Part shown: one piece after another, positions 52,601 through 62,275 of the stretch | Layout: each line of letters begins with the position of its first letter | How positions within the stretch are numbered: the stretch's first letter is position 1 | NCBI GenBank assembly: GCA_024349245.1 | Contig: JALDNG010000451.1 | Span: 186,001-250,000, forward strand | DNA length: 64,000 nt | Direction of reading: 5' to 3' | From: Neodontobutis hainanensis | Taxonomy: Eukaryota; Chordata; Actinopteri; Gobiiformes; Odontobutidae | Made by a program: the position numbers and the translations under genes | The notes under the pieces: generated by a model | What the model saw: the letters and a program-made list of their open reading frames with translations, nothing else | Told to the model about the DNA's origin: nothing | Databases searched by the model: none

Positions 52601-55079
52601 AGGTGCCTTGATGTTTAACTTAATCTGTTTGAGCAGGATATATGAAAACCTCAAAGGAAGTTGTAATTATCCCTTTAATGTGTTTTTACAGAACAAAAAA
52701 TAAAAATTTAGTTGTTAAATATTTCACATTTTTGACATTTTTGATCATTTTTTGAATTATGCTTTGACTGGAGAACCGATATGAAGGGTTAATTTCATAT
52801 TATTTAATACCGAAAAATGTTTTGATATTTTGTATTTAAATCTCAATTAGTTCTTACCAAGACCCAGAAAACTAGATTAAGTTGAAAAGAACTAAAAATA
52901 GAAAATTCTCAGCTTTTTCTCTTTGCATGGAAACGCGCATGTCGTGTTATTTGAAATTACAGAGATTTAGCCATTTTTCATGTTTTTAAGAACTTAAAAA
53001 CCACTGCAAGGTTTATTTTAGATGTCGAACTCAATCACATTCTTACTTTTTCTTTATTTATGAACTTATACACTCGACAGTGATACCTGAGGTTTTGGAG
53101 TTAATTCGTACCAAAATTCGGTTCGTATTGAGAAACGTTTAAAACTGTTTTTTTGGGGAGTGTCACTTTATATTGATTTATTTTAAAAATTTACATGGAT
53201 GATGAATTTTTTACTCTAATTCTTGATTAGGTTTTATATTTTTTCAAATTTTGCAATTTATGAAATATCAATTTTATCAATTTTATTCTTTTTAAAATAA
53301 AACAAAACAATTTATTATCTTATATTAATGAGATTTAACTTGACTTCATAAGTTATTGAATTTTATGATCCACTGAAAATCATAATATTCGTAAATTAAT
53401 AAAATAAATATGATCAATCAACATAATACAAAAATAACTTACACAGTTAAATAAATAACAAGATTAAAACAGATTAAAACGTTATAATGAATAAAATATA
53501 TCAGAATATTCATTTGTATCAGCCGTCTTAATGAAGAGGAATTATTTAAAGAACCCATCATATACGCAGAAGCGCGAGCATAATCAAATGATGTTTTTCA
53601 ACCATAACGCGCATCAGTTGAATATTAATATTAAAAATAAAATCATCATACTTCATTCAAATATTTGTAAAATCATCATCAAATCTATTTTAATCGAAGG
53701 TTTTCTGCGACATTGATCCTTCCTAAATCTACATTTGAAGTATTTAAAATATGCGTTGTAAATTTTAAACTCAACTCGATTAACTATAATGGATGAGTAA
53801 ACAAAATTTGTAATTCGAAGATCGGTGGGAAATCATTTTGAAATCATAGTTTTGAGGTATCGTTGATTGTGCGATTATTGAAAGTGTAAAATATCCAGAT
53901 TCGTTTAATTATTTATGATAGAGCTTTACATTTTAAAATGAAACTATTACTTATCATATGTCTATTGTAAAGATTTTTTGGTGTGTGTTTCAATGTTTCT
54001 TCGTGTTCTAACTTTTAGCATAATTTTTTACCAATTTGTCTTGTGAATTAAAATCTTACTTTGCCAAATCGCTCAGTCTATATATTAAACGTGGTGAGAT
54101 TCACAAGTTTAAAACATTTTAAATTCTGATTGTTAAAATACGATATGAATTTTATTTATATTTTAACACTATGTAAACATTCATACATCTTGATGTTCGA
54201 CTTTGGTGACGAAAATCGGCGAAGACTTCAGGTTTTGTTTATTTAAAATCTTTAAAATTTTGCTGAAATATTCCTGAATATCGATTAACTCATCAAAAAT
54301 ATTGATTCTTCAGAATCATAACTAAATAACTTCCCTACATATAGTCTTAAAATTGATATCGTGAATATATTGATTTAACTTCGTGATTTAAATATTTTAT
54401 CATTCTGACCGTCTTAAATTTTATTTATATCCATGATAACAATGAAATCAAAATTGAGTTATAAGTTGCGAAATTATACTATCATAGGTATTATGGTGTA
54501 TTAATTATTACCCAAAGAAACATGCACCATATATTTAAAATGGATAAAATCAGTATAATAGTTATCTTGATTTCTGAAAGTTGAAGTTCGAGAAAATAAG
54601 AATGTGAATTATATTGGATTTTTGGTTCTACTCTGACAAATCGCAAATAAAAACCATATTACGTGTTTTAAAACTCAGGTTTATCGCCTTGGAACCATCT
54701 GCAAATATTTAAGCCAATTATTTTGTTCTTAAAGTCATTCACTGCTGTGAAAGCGCATGACATATAAAATTTGAAATAAAGAACGTCACTATTCTCTAAA
54801 TAACTTTTGAGACCATCTGCGATGGTGAAAGTACAGACGTAAAACTAAAGCTGCGAATAGTCACAATGTCGTGATATAAATTAAGGTAACCCGTTTTAAA
54901 GTTATAATTTTATCGTATAGTTTGGTTTAAATTGACAATAGATTGAAGTCTCTTATTAATTAGACAGGAGTTCTCAATTGAAATATTATAATAATTTGTA
55001 CTCCGTCAGAAAACAAATAAATTTTTCTCTATAACAATCACGTGTTCAAGATTTTGATATTAAAAGGCTTTTAGATTTT
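43618..55079. other. A+T-rich intergenic DNA
   Basis: No gene could be supported over more than 11 kb. Slightly more complex patches lie at 50,380-50,490, 51,000-51,250 and 51,715-51,860. The last includes a 29-codon ATG frame with SISVYTPSGDLFVNTKQIH. The other open frames are short, rich in Lys, Ile, Asn and Phe, and look compositional. Confidence 0.5.
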
Positions 55080-56130
55080 ATGTAGGAGGACTTTAGCAGG
55101 AAGAATAATAAAATTCGATTTCCTCATCTTCTTCACGAGATGCATATCTATGAGCTGAGAGAAATTCCATTTTAGTCATTTATATCTGGTTGTATGAGAG
55201 TCGTTTCTCTGAAACCACCAATGTTGATGCAGTGGGTTCCGATTAAATATACAATGACGGAAGCTGCATTTATTGATGTTACATCATTATTTGCGCCATT
55301 ACGCCTTTCAAGTTGACCATGACTAAGTTATAAATTTTACGAGAATGAAAGGCATCGTTCAATATATTCACAGTTAAGCTGAACTTATTTAGACTGAAAA
55401 TAACGTCTTTGACTGCTTCACATATAGTCGCCCTGGGTAGTAAAAATAAACCATCAACTTACATTTTTATATATTGGTCAAAAAATCAGTTATGGAGGAA
55501 CCTCAAAATGCGCGTAAAATTATTTACCAACATGAATTTGAGAAAGAAACATAAACAGAGAAACGTTCAAGTATGATTGCAATATGTTTTGTCAGCGCTC
55601 TTTGTTCACTTAGTGCAATTAGCATCAGTAACAAACATTATATCTTTCAGAATTATGTGACTAGTGGTATTTTCGAATTAAATATCAAGCCACGATTTTG
55701 ATATTTTTATTTTTCATTTAAGTTACAGTCAATTCTCGAGAACTTTTTATAAGGGAGTTGATCGAGGGGTAATGGTTTGACAGTTTAAAAATTTAAACAA
55801 AGCTCACTCTCTTTCAACTTTTAGGTCTATGGTGTTTGGTGATGGCTCTACCTTCTGATATGAAGAGTCGGATGGTTAATTATCACTTCGATAGCGATTC
55901 AGGTGAACGTACACACTTAACTTCATTTGTGAAATGTTCAAACAGCTTTAACTCCTGAGCTGCGAAGAGATTTAACCTGGCAGATTTTTCGACGGATAGT
56001 TTTCCACAATCGTATGTACTTTAGGCGTTGAGGAAAGTCAAAACCGAGAATTAGTATTTGAAAAATCGTAACTTCTAAAAATTATTCGTCGAGAGAACAA
56101 GTCGTACATTAAAATAAAGATGTAACAACT
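55080..56130 (-). pseudogene. Decayed coding-like block, unknown origin
   Basis: Base composition is less A+T-rich than its surroundings, and the minus strand has protein-like stretches joined by frame changes. At about 55,455-55,280 it reads LPRATICEAVKDVIFSL and LTVNILNDAFHSRKIYNL. At about 55,310-55,180, in another frame, it reads NDVTSINAASVIVYLIGTHC and GGFRETTLIQPDIND. Further upstream, at about 55,985-55,890, lies LNLFAAQELKLFEHFTNEV. No single frame covers it. The D-x-x-x-INAAS string faintly resembles polynucleotide phosphorylase, but the neighbouring motifs of that enzyme are not seen, so I do not assign it. It may be an old transposon or a host pseudogene. Confidence 0.3.
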
Positions 56131-56539
56131 ATTATTTCTGATCGGGGATTTAACTGAGTAATTCTGTGGTTTGGTTTCATTAAGGTTTATGTTTTGTCAT
56201 TTTTCGCAGAGAATATTTTTGTACATCTGACTTGTTCAAAGATTTCAAGCGTTTTTTATACTAATTCACGTTTATTAACACGAAAAGAAATATATAAATA
56301 GTTCAATTCATTGACTTCAAAAAAATATTATTCTTCAATAAAACTTACTTTTTCATGGGTAAAATCCTCAAATATGATCAATACGGTTGAGTTACAATAC
56401 CAGAATGGATAAATCGTCGAATCTTATTTTGAGAAGAACTTTTATTACTCGATTAGACTCAAACTGCCACGTTTCCTTTGATGTCAAGGAATTTTCTTCT
56501 GTCTAAAACTATTCATTTCAACGAAATAATATTCTTTAT

Positions 56540-56586
56540 TGCTACGTATGAAAACAAAAATTATTACGATTAATATATACATCACA
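56540..56586 (-). repeat. 3' LTR of gypsy copy 2 (47 bp, internally shortened)
   Basis: On the minus strand it runs TGTGATGTATATA to CATACGTAGCA. It lacks about 19 bases present in the middle of the other three LTRs. The purine-rich GATGGAGG just before it may be the plus-strand primer (polypurine tract). Confidence 0.75.
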
Positions 56587-56589
56587 CCT

Positions 56590-57040
56590 CCATCGTTATG
56601 TTTGGACGTTCCCAGATCTTTCTGCAAAACGGCTTGACCATCTTATAGGGCCTGTATTTTCAAATGATTCATCCCCTGAAGGTATATAGCTCACATCTGT
56701 TTGTTCACTGTCAGAGATAAACTCTTCTTCATGTTCATGAAAGATTGACGCGTTTGTTTCTAGACTGAATTTGGAGGACAAGGCAAATCCTGTTTTACTT
56801 AAGGAACAATTTTTATTTATCCATTTTCCTTTTCGATTTTAAAATTTGATCAGGTGTCTTTTAATCGTACCAAAAGCGGTTTTACAAGATAGTGTAGCTG
56901 TCCCAAAACTTTCGATATTGTTCCTTCAATCCATTTTTCCTTCTTTCCATAAACCACTGCGAGAACCATCTCATTTTCTTTAAACTTAGAGATAACTACC
57001 TATGGTCTGTCAGGGAATTTAAGTTATCCATCCATGATCT
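56590..57040 (-). pseudogene. Gypsy copy 2: C-terminal tail of Pol
   Basis: This matches 18,745-19,205 of copy 1. Visible segments are KENEMVLAVV near 56,965, KWIEGTISKVLGQ near 56,930, FIDSEQTDV-like acidic text near 56,700, and WSSRFAERSG just before the 3' LTR. One open frame covers 56,781-56,596. Its role in integration is not known from sequence. Confidence 0.65.
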
Positions 57041-57149
57041 TTAAAGTCGTCCAAACATTAATAAAGCCGGTGGTCTGTTTGTGGTACTATGGGACGCTAA
57101 TCTGTGATTTAGTAAGAATTTCATAAGTTGAGGATGAAATGTCGTGGTT

Positions 57150-57660
57150 GATAATTTTTCATAGTGATCCTTTTAGGGTTTGGAAAGTTTTCCTGTAGTC
57201 CGTTGGTTTAGGGGTAATACTGTCTGATGTTACATGGTCAATATAATTCACCTTTGCATAATCTTTAAATATTCGTGAGGTAAATTGGGGACCGTTATTC
57301 GACACAATTTTCTTTGGTATTCTCAACCTGCTAAACATCTCAGAGAGAACTTTCGTTATTTCTTCTGCCGAAGTCCTATCCATGATGATGGCTTCTGGCC
57401 ATTTAGAAAAGTTATCAATCATTACCAAAATCATTTTGCCTAGAATGTACCCAAAAAGTCTACGTGTACTCGTTCCATGAGAAATGATGTGGCTGACCAC
57501 TTAATATTTTCCGATCTCGTGGGAAATTAACGTTTCTCTAATTGACACTTCGCACAGCTTGATATCATATTTTCGATATCCGAGTCCATACCTGACCACC
57601 ATAGGTACGTTCGAGATCTTGATTTAGTTTTTATAATTCCTAGGTGGCCTTCATGCATTC
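57150..57660 (-). pseudogene. Gypsy copy 2: integrase, inactivated
   Basis: The N-terminal zinc-binding HHCC motif is complete: MHEGHLGIIKTKSRSRTYLW, then SSCAKCQ (about 57,660-57,540). The core has RVHVDFLG near 57,460, with the first catalytic Asp, followed by a frameshift into GKMILVMIDNFSKWPEA. The second catalytic position reads VSNNGPQFTS, where the family has VSDNGPQFTS. The Asp codon is AAT at 57,299-57,297. The third, Glu-bearing motif falls in the degraded end near 57,190. The domain is absent from copy 1. Loss of the second Asp alone would abolish strand transfer. Confidence 0.85.
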
Positions 57661-58029
57661 GATTTAGGAATATTATTTTTAATTTTTCTGGGATTACAAT
57701 TTATTTTACATGACGATGGTTCCATCTACGGTTGACAGCTCGTCTCTTCTTCAGTAAAAAGCTTGAATATTCTCATCAAATTTCCTATTCGGCCAACCCT
57801 TAATGATGAAATCATAAACTTTGCTCAGTTTATTGTTATTTTGTGTTTCTTCTCAAAGAGTTTCCCACTTTACTCAAGTTATGTTGTTCTTTATGTGGTT
57901 TATAGTCTCAGCATCTGCACAATCTTTTATTCTATCTCTGTTGGTGGGCAGTCTAGACGAAGCATCGGTATAGTGTTGAATTTACCGTCTCTGTTACATA
58001 ATTGTAAAATTCATTCCAGATAAGGAAAT

Positions 58030-58600
58030 GACCCATTTCATCGTTCAAGAAGATATAGTTTGTGGGAAACCTTTTTTGTTACCAAATATTCCGACAAACG
58101 GTTTATGGTCTGTTAGTATTTTGAAAGGGACTCCATCAAAATTAGTGAAAAATTTGTAATCGCCCACCATACAGCAAGGGCCACTCTTTCAATGAATGAG
58201 TAATTTATCTCGCTCGCATTTAATATTCTTGATGCATACGCAATCAGCTACTCTTATATGTCATCCGATAAGTGTACGATTGCTGCTTCTAATCTCTTCA
58301 ACGATGCATCGGTCACAAGCACAATCGGAAGTGTTGAATCAAAATGTGCCAACACAATATTCTCCGCTAATTTGTTTTTGGCATTTTGAAAGCTTTGCTC
58401 TTGCTCTTCGTTCCATTTAAATGCCTGCCGCTTCACTTGAATATCATAAAGAAGTGCTAAAACTGTCGATAAATTCTGAATATCTGTTAGATAGTGATTG
58501 ATAAGTCCCCACAAACGTTTTACTTCTTGGGTACTTTTAGGTGCAGGCATATTTCTAATTGCTTCTATCTTGCTCTGGGTCATCGAGATGCCATTTTGTT
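58030..58600 (-). pseudogene. Gypsy copy 2: RT connection and RNase H
   Basis: Open frame 58,583-58,254 starts MTQSKIEAIRNMPAPKS and continues with the conserved tether (EVKRLWGLINHY), then VLVTDASLKRLEAAIVHL, matching the TDAS-x-x-G-x-GA-x-L start of gypsy RNase H. Gly is replaced by Arg and Glu here. After a frame change the NYSFIERVALAVWWAI segment follows at about 58,200-58,150. RNase H normally removes the RNA strand during cDNA synthesis. The whole region is deleted from copy 1. Confidence 0.82.
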
Positions 58601-59600
58601 ATATAATATAGCCGCAATATTGCACTGAATCTTGAAAAAATCTCCACTTTGACCATTTAACCTTTAATCCATTGTCTTTTATGCTCGTCATGACCTCTTC
58701 TAGCTTTTCTTGGTGCTCCTTATGCGTTCGACCCGTCACAATAATATCATCTTAATAGACAGCTGTCATCTCGATATCTTTAAGGATATTTTCTCTGGTT
58801 CTCTGCCAGATAGCTGGCGCTGATGCCAGTTCAAAAGGTCACGTTTAAACCTGTAAAGGCCCTTGTGTGTATTGATTGTCGTGAAATGACGGTATTCATC
58901 ATTAAGTTCAATTTGCCAGTAGACTAAAGCCAAATCAATAACAGAGAATAGTTTCTCTCTGGTAAGCCGTGACAGTATGTCTTGAGTTCGGGATAGAGGA
59001 TATCGGTCGACTGAAATACTGGCGTTTAGACCGGTTTAAAAATCAGCGCACACTCGGATTTTTCCATCTTTCTTATATGGACACACGATAGGTGCCGCCA
59101 AATCGCAAAAATAGGTCCTTTCAATTATGTCCTATTTCTCAATTTCTATGAGCGCAATTTCGATTTGTCGCCTTTTAAAAAGCGATACCGGCCTTGCTTT
59201 GCAGAAGTGAAGACGTGCTCTCAGTTTGAGAGTTATGTTGGCTTTAAAGTTTTTGAGTAAGCCCACTTCATTTGAAAACACATCGCTGTATTTTTGTTGA
59301 ATATAATCTATTCATTCCTCGATTTATAGGTGAAAAATTTTCAAAGGGCCTTCCTGGCTCAATTTTTAATACAATCACGGCCCATTTGACTTGTGCTATT
59401 GTCACAGACATATACTTTCAAATTTTGCTTTAAATCATTCAAGGTTTCGTTCACCTTGGCCGCTCAGAGAGGGCAAATTAGATGGTCACTCTAGCTTCGG
59501 AAACTCTCTGTCTATGTTTAAGAGGTATTTTAATTCATTCGAAATCACTCAGTTTCATGATTGTAACCGGTGAGCATGTATCAATTTCGAGTTTAATAAG
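58600..59600 (-). pseudogene. Gypsy copy 2: protease and reverse transcriptase, inactivated
   Basis: The protease active site reads LEIDTCSPVTI, with DTCSP in place of DTGSP. The changed codon is at 59,576-59,574. RT follows with APIVCPYKKDGKIRVCADF near 59,060, VDRYPLSRTQDILSRLT near 58,990 and LFSVIDLA. The catalytic box is Tyr-stop-Asp-Asp: TTA of copy 1 has become TAA at 58,754-58,752. Several frameshifts are also present. Domain content is otherwise complete. The plus-strand frame at 59,391-59,573 is an antisense shadow. Confidence 0.87.
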
Positions 59601-60241
59601 GACATAAATCTGAACAGAAGAATAGAACGGAGAGACATTATTATTTGTATTATTGATTCCGTTGCTTTGCAAACAGCTTTGATGTGGCCCACCTTTCCAC
59701 ATGAATGACATTTTGCGCTCGTGAAAAAGCATCGCTCATCTGTGTGATTCCATTTATTACACTGCTTGCAATGTCGTGGCATTTGATTTTGACGCTTGAA
59801 TTTCTTGACCTGGTTAACCGTGACAACACTCTCCATATTTACCACTTCTTTTGCGGCTAATTCGATTTTAACTGCCTTTTCGACTGCCGTTTTGAAATCA
59901 AGTTCTCTTTCCACCAATAAACTCGGTCTTATGTTATGAAAACGATTGTACAGCCCATGAATAAATTTTTCTCTTAGTACGTCATCTTGAAAGGATCCAA
60001 ACTGGCATTTTTCGCTTGCCTTTTGGAGACTTAATGCAAAAACCTTGAGCGGTTCCTCTTCATTTTGGCTGATTCATAAAGTTATATCGCTCGGAGATAA
60101 CCAAGGTCTTCGGGGCGAAATATCCGTCGAGTAAAATTTTAATCTTAGAAATATCTATCGTAGCCGGACTTCCCCATTTTCCTGGATTTTAATAATGCTA
60201 TAGGTTTTTCCTCCAAAAACTCCTAAAAACAGATCAGTCAT
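59600..60241 (-). pseudogene. Gypsy copy 2: gag with zinc knuckles
   Basis: The start codon is at 60,241-60,239, in the same MTD context as copy 1. Frame changes occur before 59,917, after which one frame gives LDFKTAVEKAVKIELAAKE, a first finger CKQCNKWNHTDERCFF, and the CCHC knuckle CHSCGKVGHIKAVC at 59,710-59,669. In copy 2 the first finger keeps C-x-x-C, while copy 1 has lost the pair. Gag would form the particle and bind RNA. Confidence 0.82.
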
Positions 60242-60350
60242 ATTCTTCTCTTCAATTTTATAAATTCTAATGAATGTTTCAAATCTTTCAAAATATTCAT
60301 TCCAGTCACTTTCAAAATCAAATTCTTCGAATTTGAAAGCATTTTAGTAA

Positions 60351-60360
60351 CTCGTCGCCA
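60351..60360 (-). other. Primer-binding site, gypsy copy 2
   Basis: The minus strand reads TGGCGACGAG, identical to copy 1 and again two bases inside the LTR. It is complementary to the 3' end of tRNA-Ser (GCU). Confidence 0.8.
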
Positions 60361-60362
60361 AT

Positions 60363-60428
60363 TTCTATGTATGAAACAATAACGATTACGACTAAAAGCG
60401 ATTCTTTACGATTAACACATACATCACA
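60363..60428 (-). repeat. 5' LTR of gypsy copy 2 (66 bp)
   Basis: On the minus strand it begins TGTGATGTATGTG and ends CATACATAGAA (CA end mutated). It has the same length as the 5' LTR of copy 1. Confidence 0.8.
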
Positions 60429-62082
60429 GATACAAATTATGGAAAAAAGAGTTCGTTAATTTTCTGGAAATATTAATATTTATTTTCAACGCGAATATTT
60501 TTGAACGCCTGTCAACTCATGACGTAGAAATGTGTATCTCTCCATTGTTGAAATGAACAGTGCCCCTACAATTTCTTTATTATTTGAATGTCAACTTATA
60601 ACGAATGTATTTTTTATTTTAACTTAGAGATTGTAAACATATGTCCAAGAATTAAATATTTTCATGAGTTAAATAGCAGGTGAATATCTTTTGGTTGAAT
60701 ACAGAAAGGGTTAGCTTCATTTTAAATTTGCAGATATAGTCAATCTGTATTTGTTTAAAATTTCTTTTCTCATGTGTACGTTTTGAAATGATGAAAAATA
60801 AAAAAATTATTTTTGAGATTGTAGTTTTATGCTTTCTGAATATGTATGATTAAGTAAGAAGTAAACCTATAAATTGAAAAAATAAAACTCAGATCTGGAC
60901 ATCTTTAAAGATTATTTATCTTTTGTCACTTGGAAATCAAATTCTACGTGTAATAAAAATCACAAATAAGATTGTTAGTCAAAAACAGTCCTGTTTATTT
61001 CAAATTTTGCAGTTTAAGTGTATTTTTAAAAATTTTTGTCATGGTTATAAAAAAATCAACACTAATTAACTGTTACTTTTTCTGGCCTGTTTTTGCACAA
61101 ATCCAGATAACATATGCATTTGCGCAGAATCGATCCGTTAAGTATTTGAAATTTTAAACACGCCCTGTAATATTTTTATTGGTTATCAAAAAATTTACTT
61201 CTCAATTTTATAATTTAGTTAAGTGTTTGGGGATTTATATAGTTTGAAGTTGTAGCGTTTGTCAAATTTTATGAGCTTTTTTCCTGAAATTGTGAATACT
61301 TTTGGCTATTGAAATACCATTCATCGAAATTGTGCATAAAGTTTTCTATTTTAATATGTTCTGGAGAAACATGTTTGACAGCAGTAAATTAGTTTCAACC
61401 CGAATATTCATTCTTGTTTGAAAATTAAAAAGGTTAATTTTTCATTCGCTCTTGTAAAGTTTAAAATTAGAGAGTTTGGAAATATTTATTATCGTATACT
61501 AATACTCGAAAACGCATGAGAGTATGGATGGAAATTTATCGTAAATAAGCAATGAAAAATAATTTAATTACACATTGTATTTAAGACACAGTTTTAAAGA
61601 ATTTGCATAATTTATGTTATATTTTACTTTCATTTAAGTCAAAATTCAAGGATAGTATTATCTCTTGAGAGTTCAATTGTTAAAATAAACTTTCTCAAAC
61701 ATATTTTTAAGTAAAAATACCTCGTCTATTACAGATTGATATTTTTAATTATAAAAATTGAATAAATTTTTCTCAATTTTTATTTTATGATTTTTTCAGA
61801 CATGAATAAGTCATGATTTCACGCGGGAATTTTAATTGAATTCTGCCGCGTGCAGTGGTGCAGCAAATTAGGTAATATCACTCAGTCGAATTAATTTAAA
61901 GCAAAGAAACATCAATTAAAATTTGGTAATTATTTATTTTATGTGCGTCAATTAAAATGTGGCGTTTACTTTCTTGAATACTTAACACGGAAAGAGTTCG
62001 GTTTTCTTTGAGCCATATTCACTGTTTTCAAAAGGTTTATCTTTTTATTAATAAAAAAATGCTCTGATAGAAACATAACAAG
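60429..62082. other. A+T-rich intergenic DNA
   Basis: No supported gene, repeat or RNA was found. Confidence 0.6.
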
Positions 62083-62275
62083 AGTAAAATCACAAGTCAC
62101 CTGCTCGGACAGACTGAAATTTTACTGTAATGCGGAACATCCCGAACTTTATTCGCTTCGTACCTTCGTGAATTTGTATTCCGCAAAAGTTTTTGCGGTC
62201 AGGACGTTTTACGACCTGATGAATAAACTCTCGGAAAACTAGCAAGTTTGAACTTGTGATTTCCAATGTTTTACT
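62083..62275. repeat. Nested inverted-repeat element (MITE-like or structured)
   Basis: Outer arms are AAATCACAAGT at 62,087-62,097 and ACTTGTGATTT at 62,252-62,262, an 11-bp perfect inverted repeat. It is extended outward by AGTAAAA and TTTTACT with a small insertion on the right. Inside are three near-adjacent hairpins: CCGCAAAA/TTTTGCGG (62,181-62,198), TCAGG..CCTGA (62,199-62,219) and CAAGTT/AACTTG (62,243-62,256). The interior is clearly more G+C-rich than the flanks. It could be a miniature transposon or a foldback element. No target-site duplication was confirmed and no second copy was seen. Confidence 0.45.

Larger units (their letters stand above)
56540..60428 (-). mobile_element. 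Ty3/gypsy LTR retrotransposon, copy 2, full domain order
   Basis: This is a 3.9-kb element on the minus strand with 5' LTR (60,428-60,363), primer-binding site, gag, protease, RT, RNase H, integrase (zinc-binding and core), a C-terminal Pol tail and 3' LTR (56,586-56,540). The RT, RNase H, integrase order is that of Ty3/gypsy, not copia. It is compact for the superfamily. The copy is dead: frameshifts are frequent, the RT box is interrupted by a stop, and the protease and integrase active sites are altered. It is the same family as copy 1, sharing LTR, PBS and gag. No matching target-site duplication was seen, though GATAC follows its 5' LTR. Confidence 0.9.

Noticed and set aside
58196..58420. 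74-codon plus-strand open frame
   Set aside because: Antisense to the RNase H region of gypsy copy 2.
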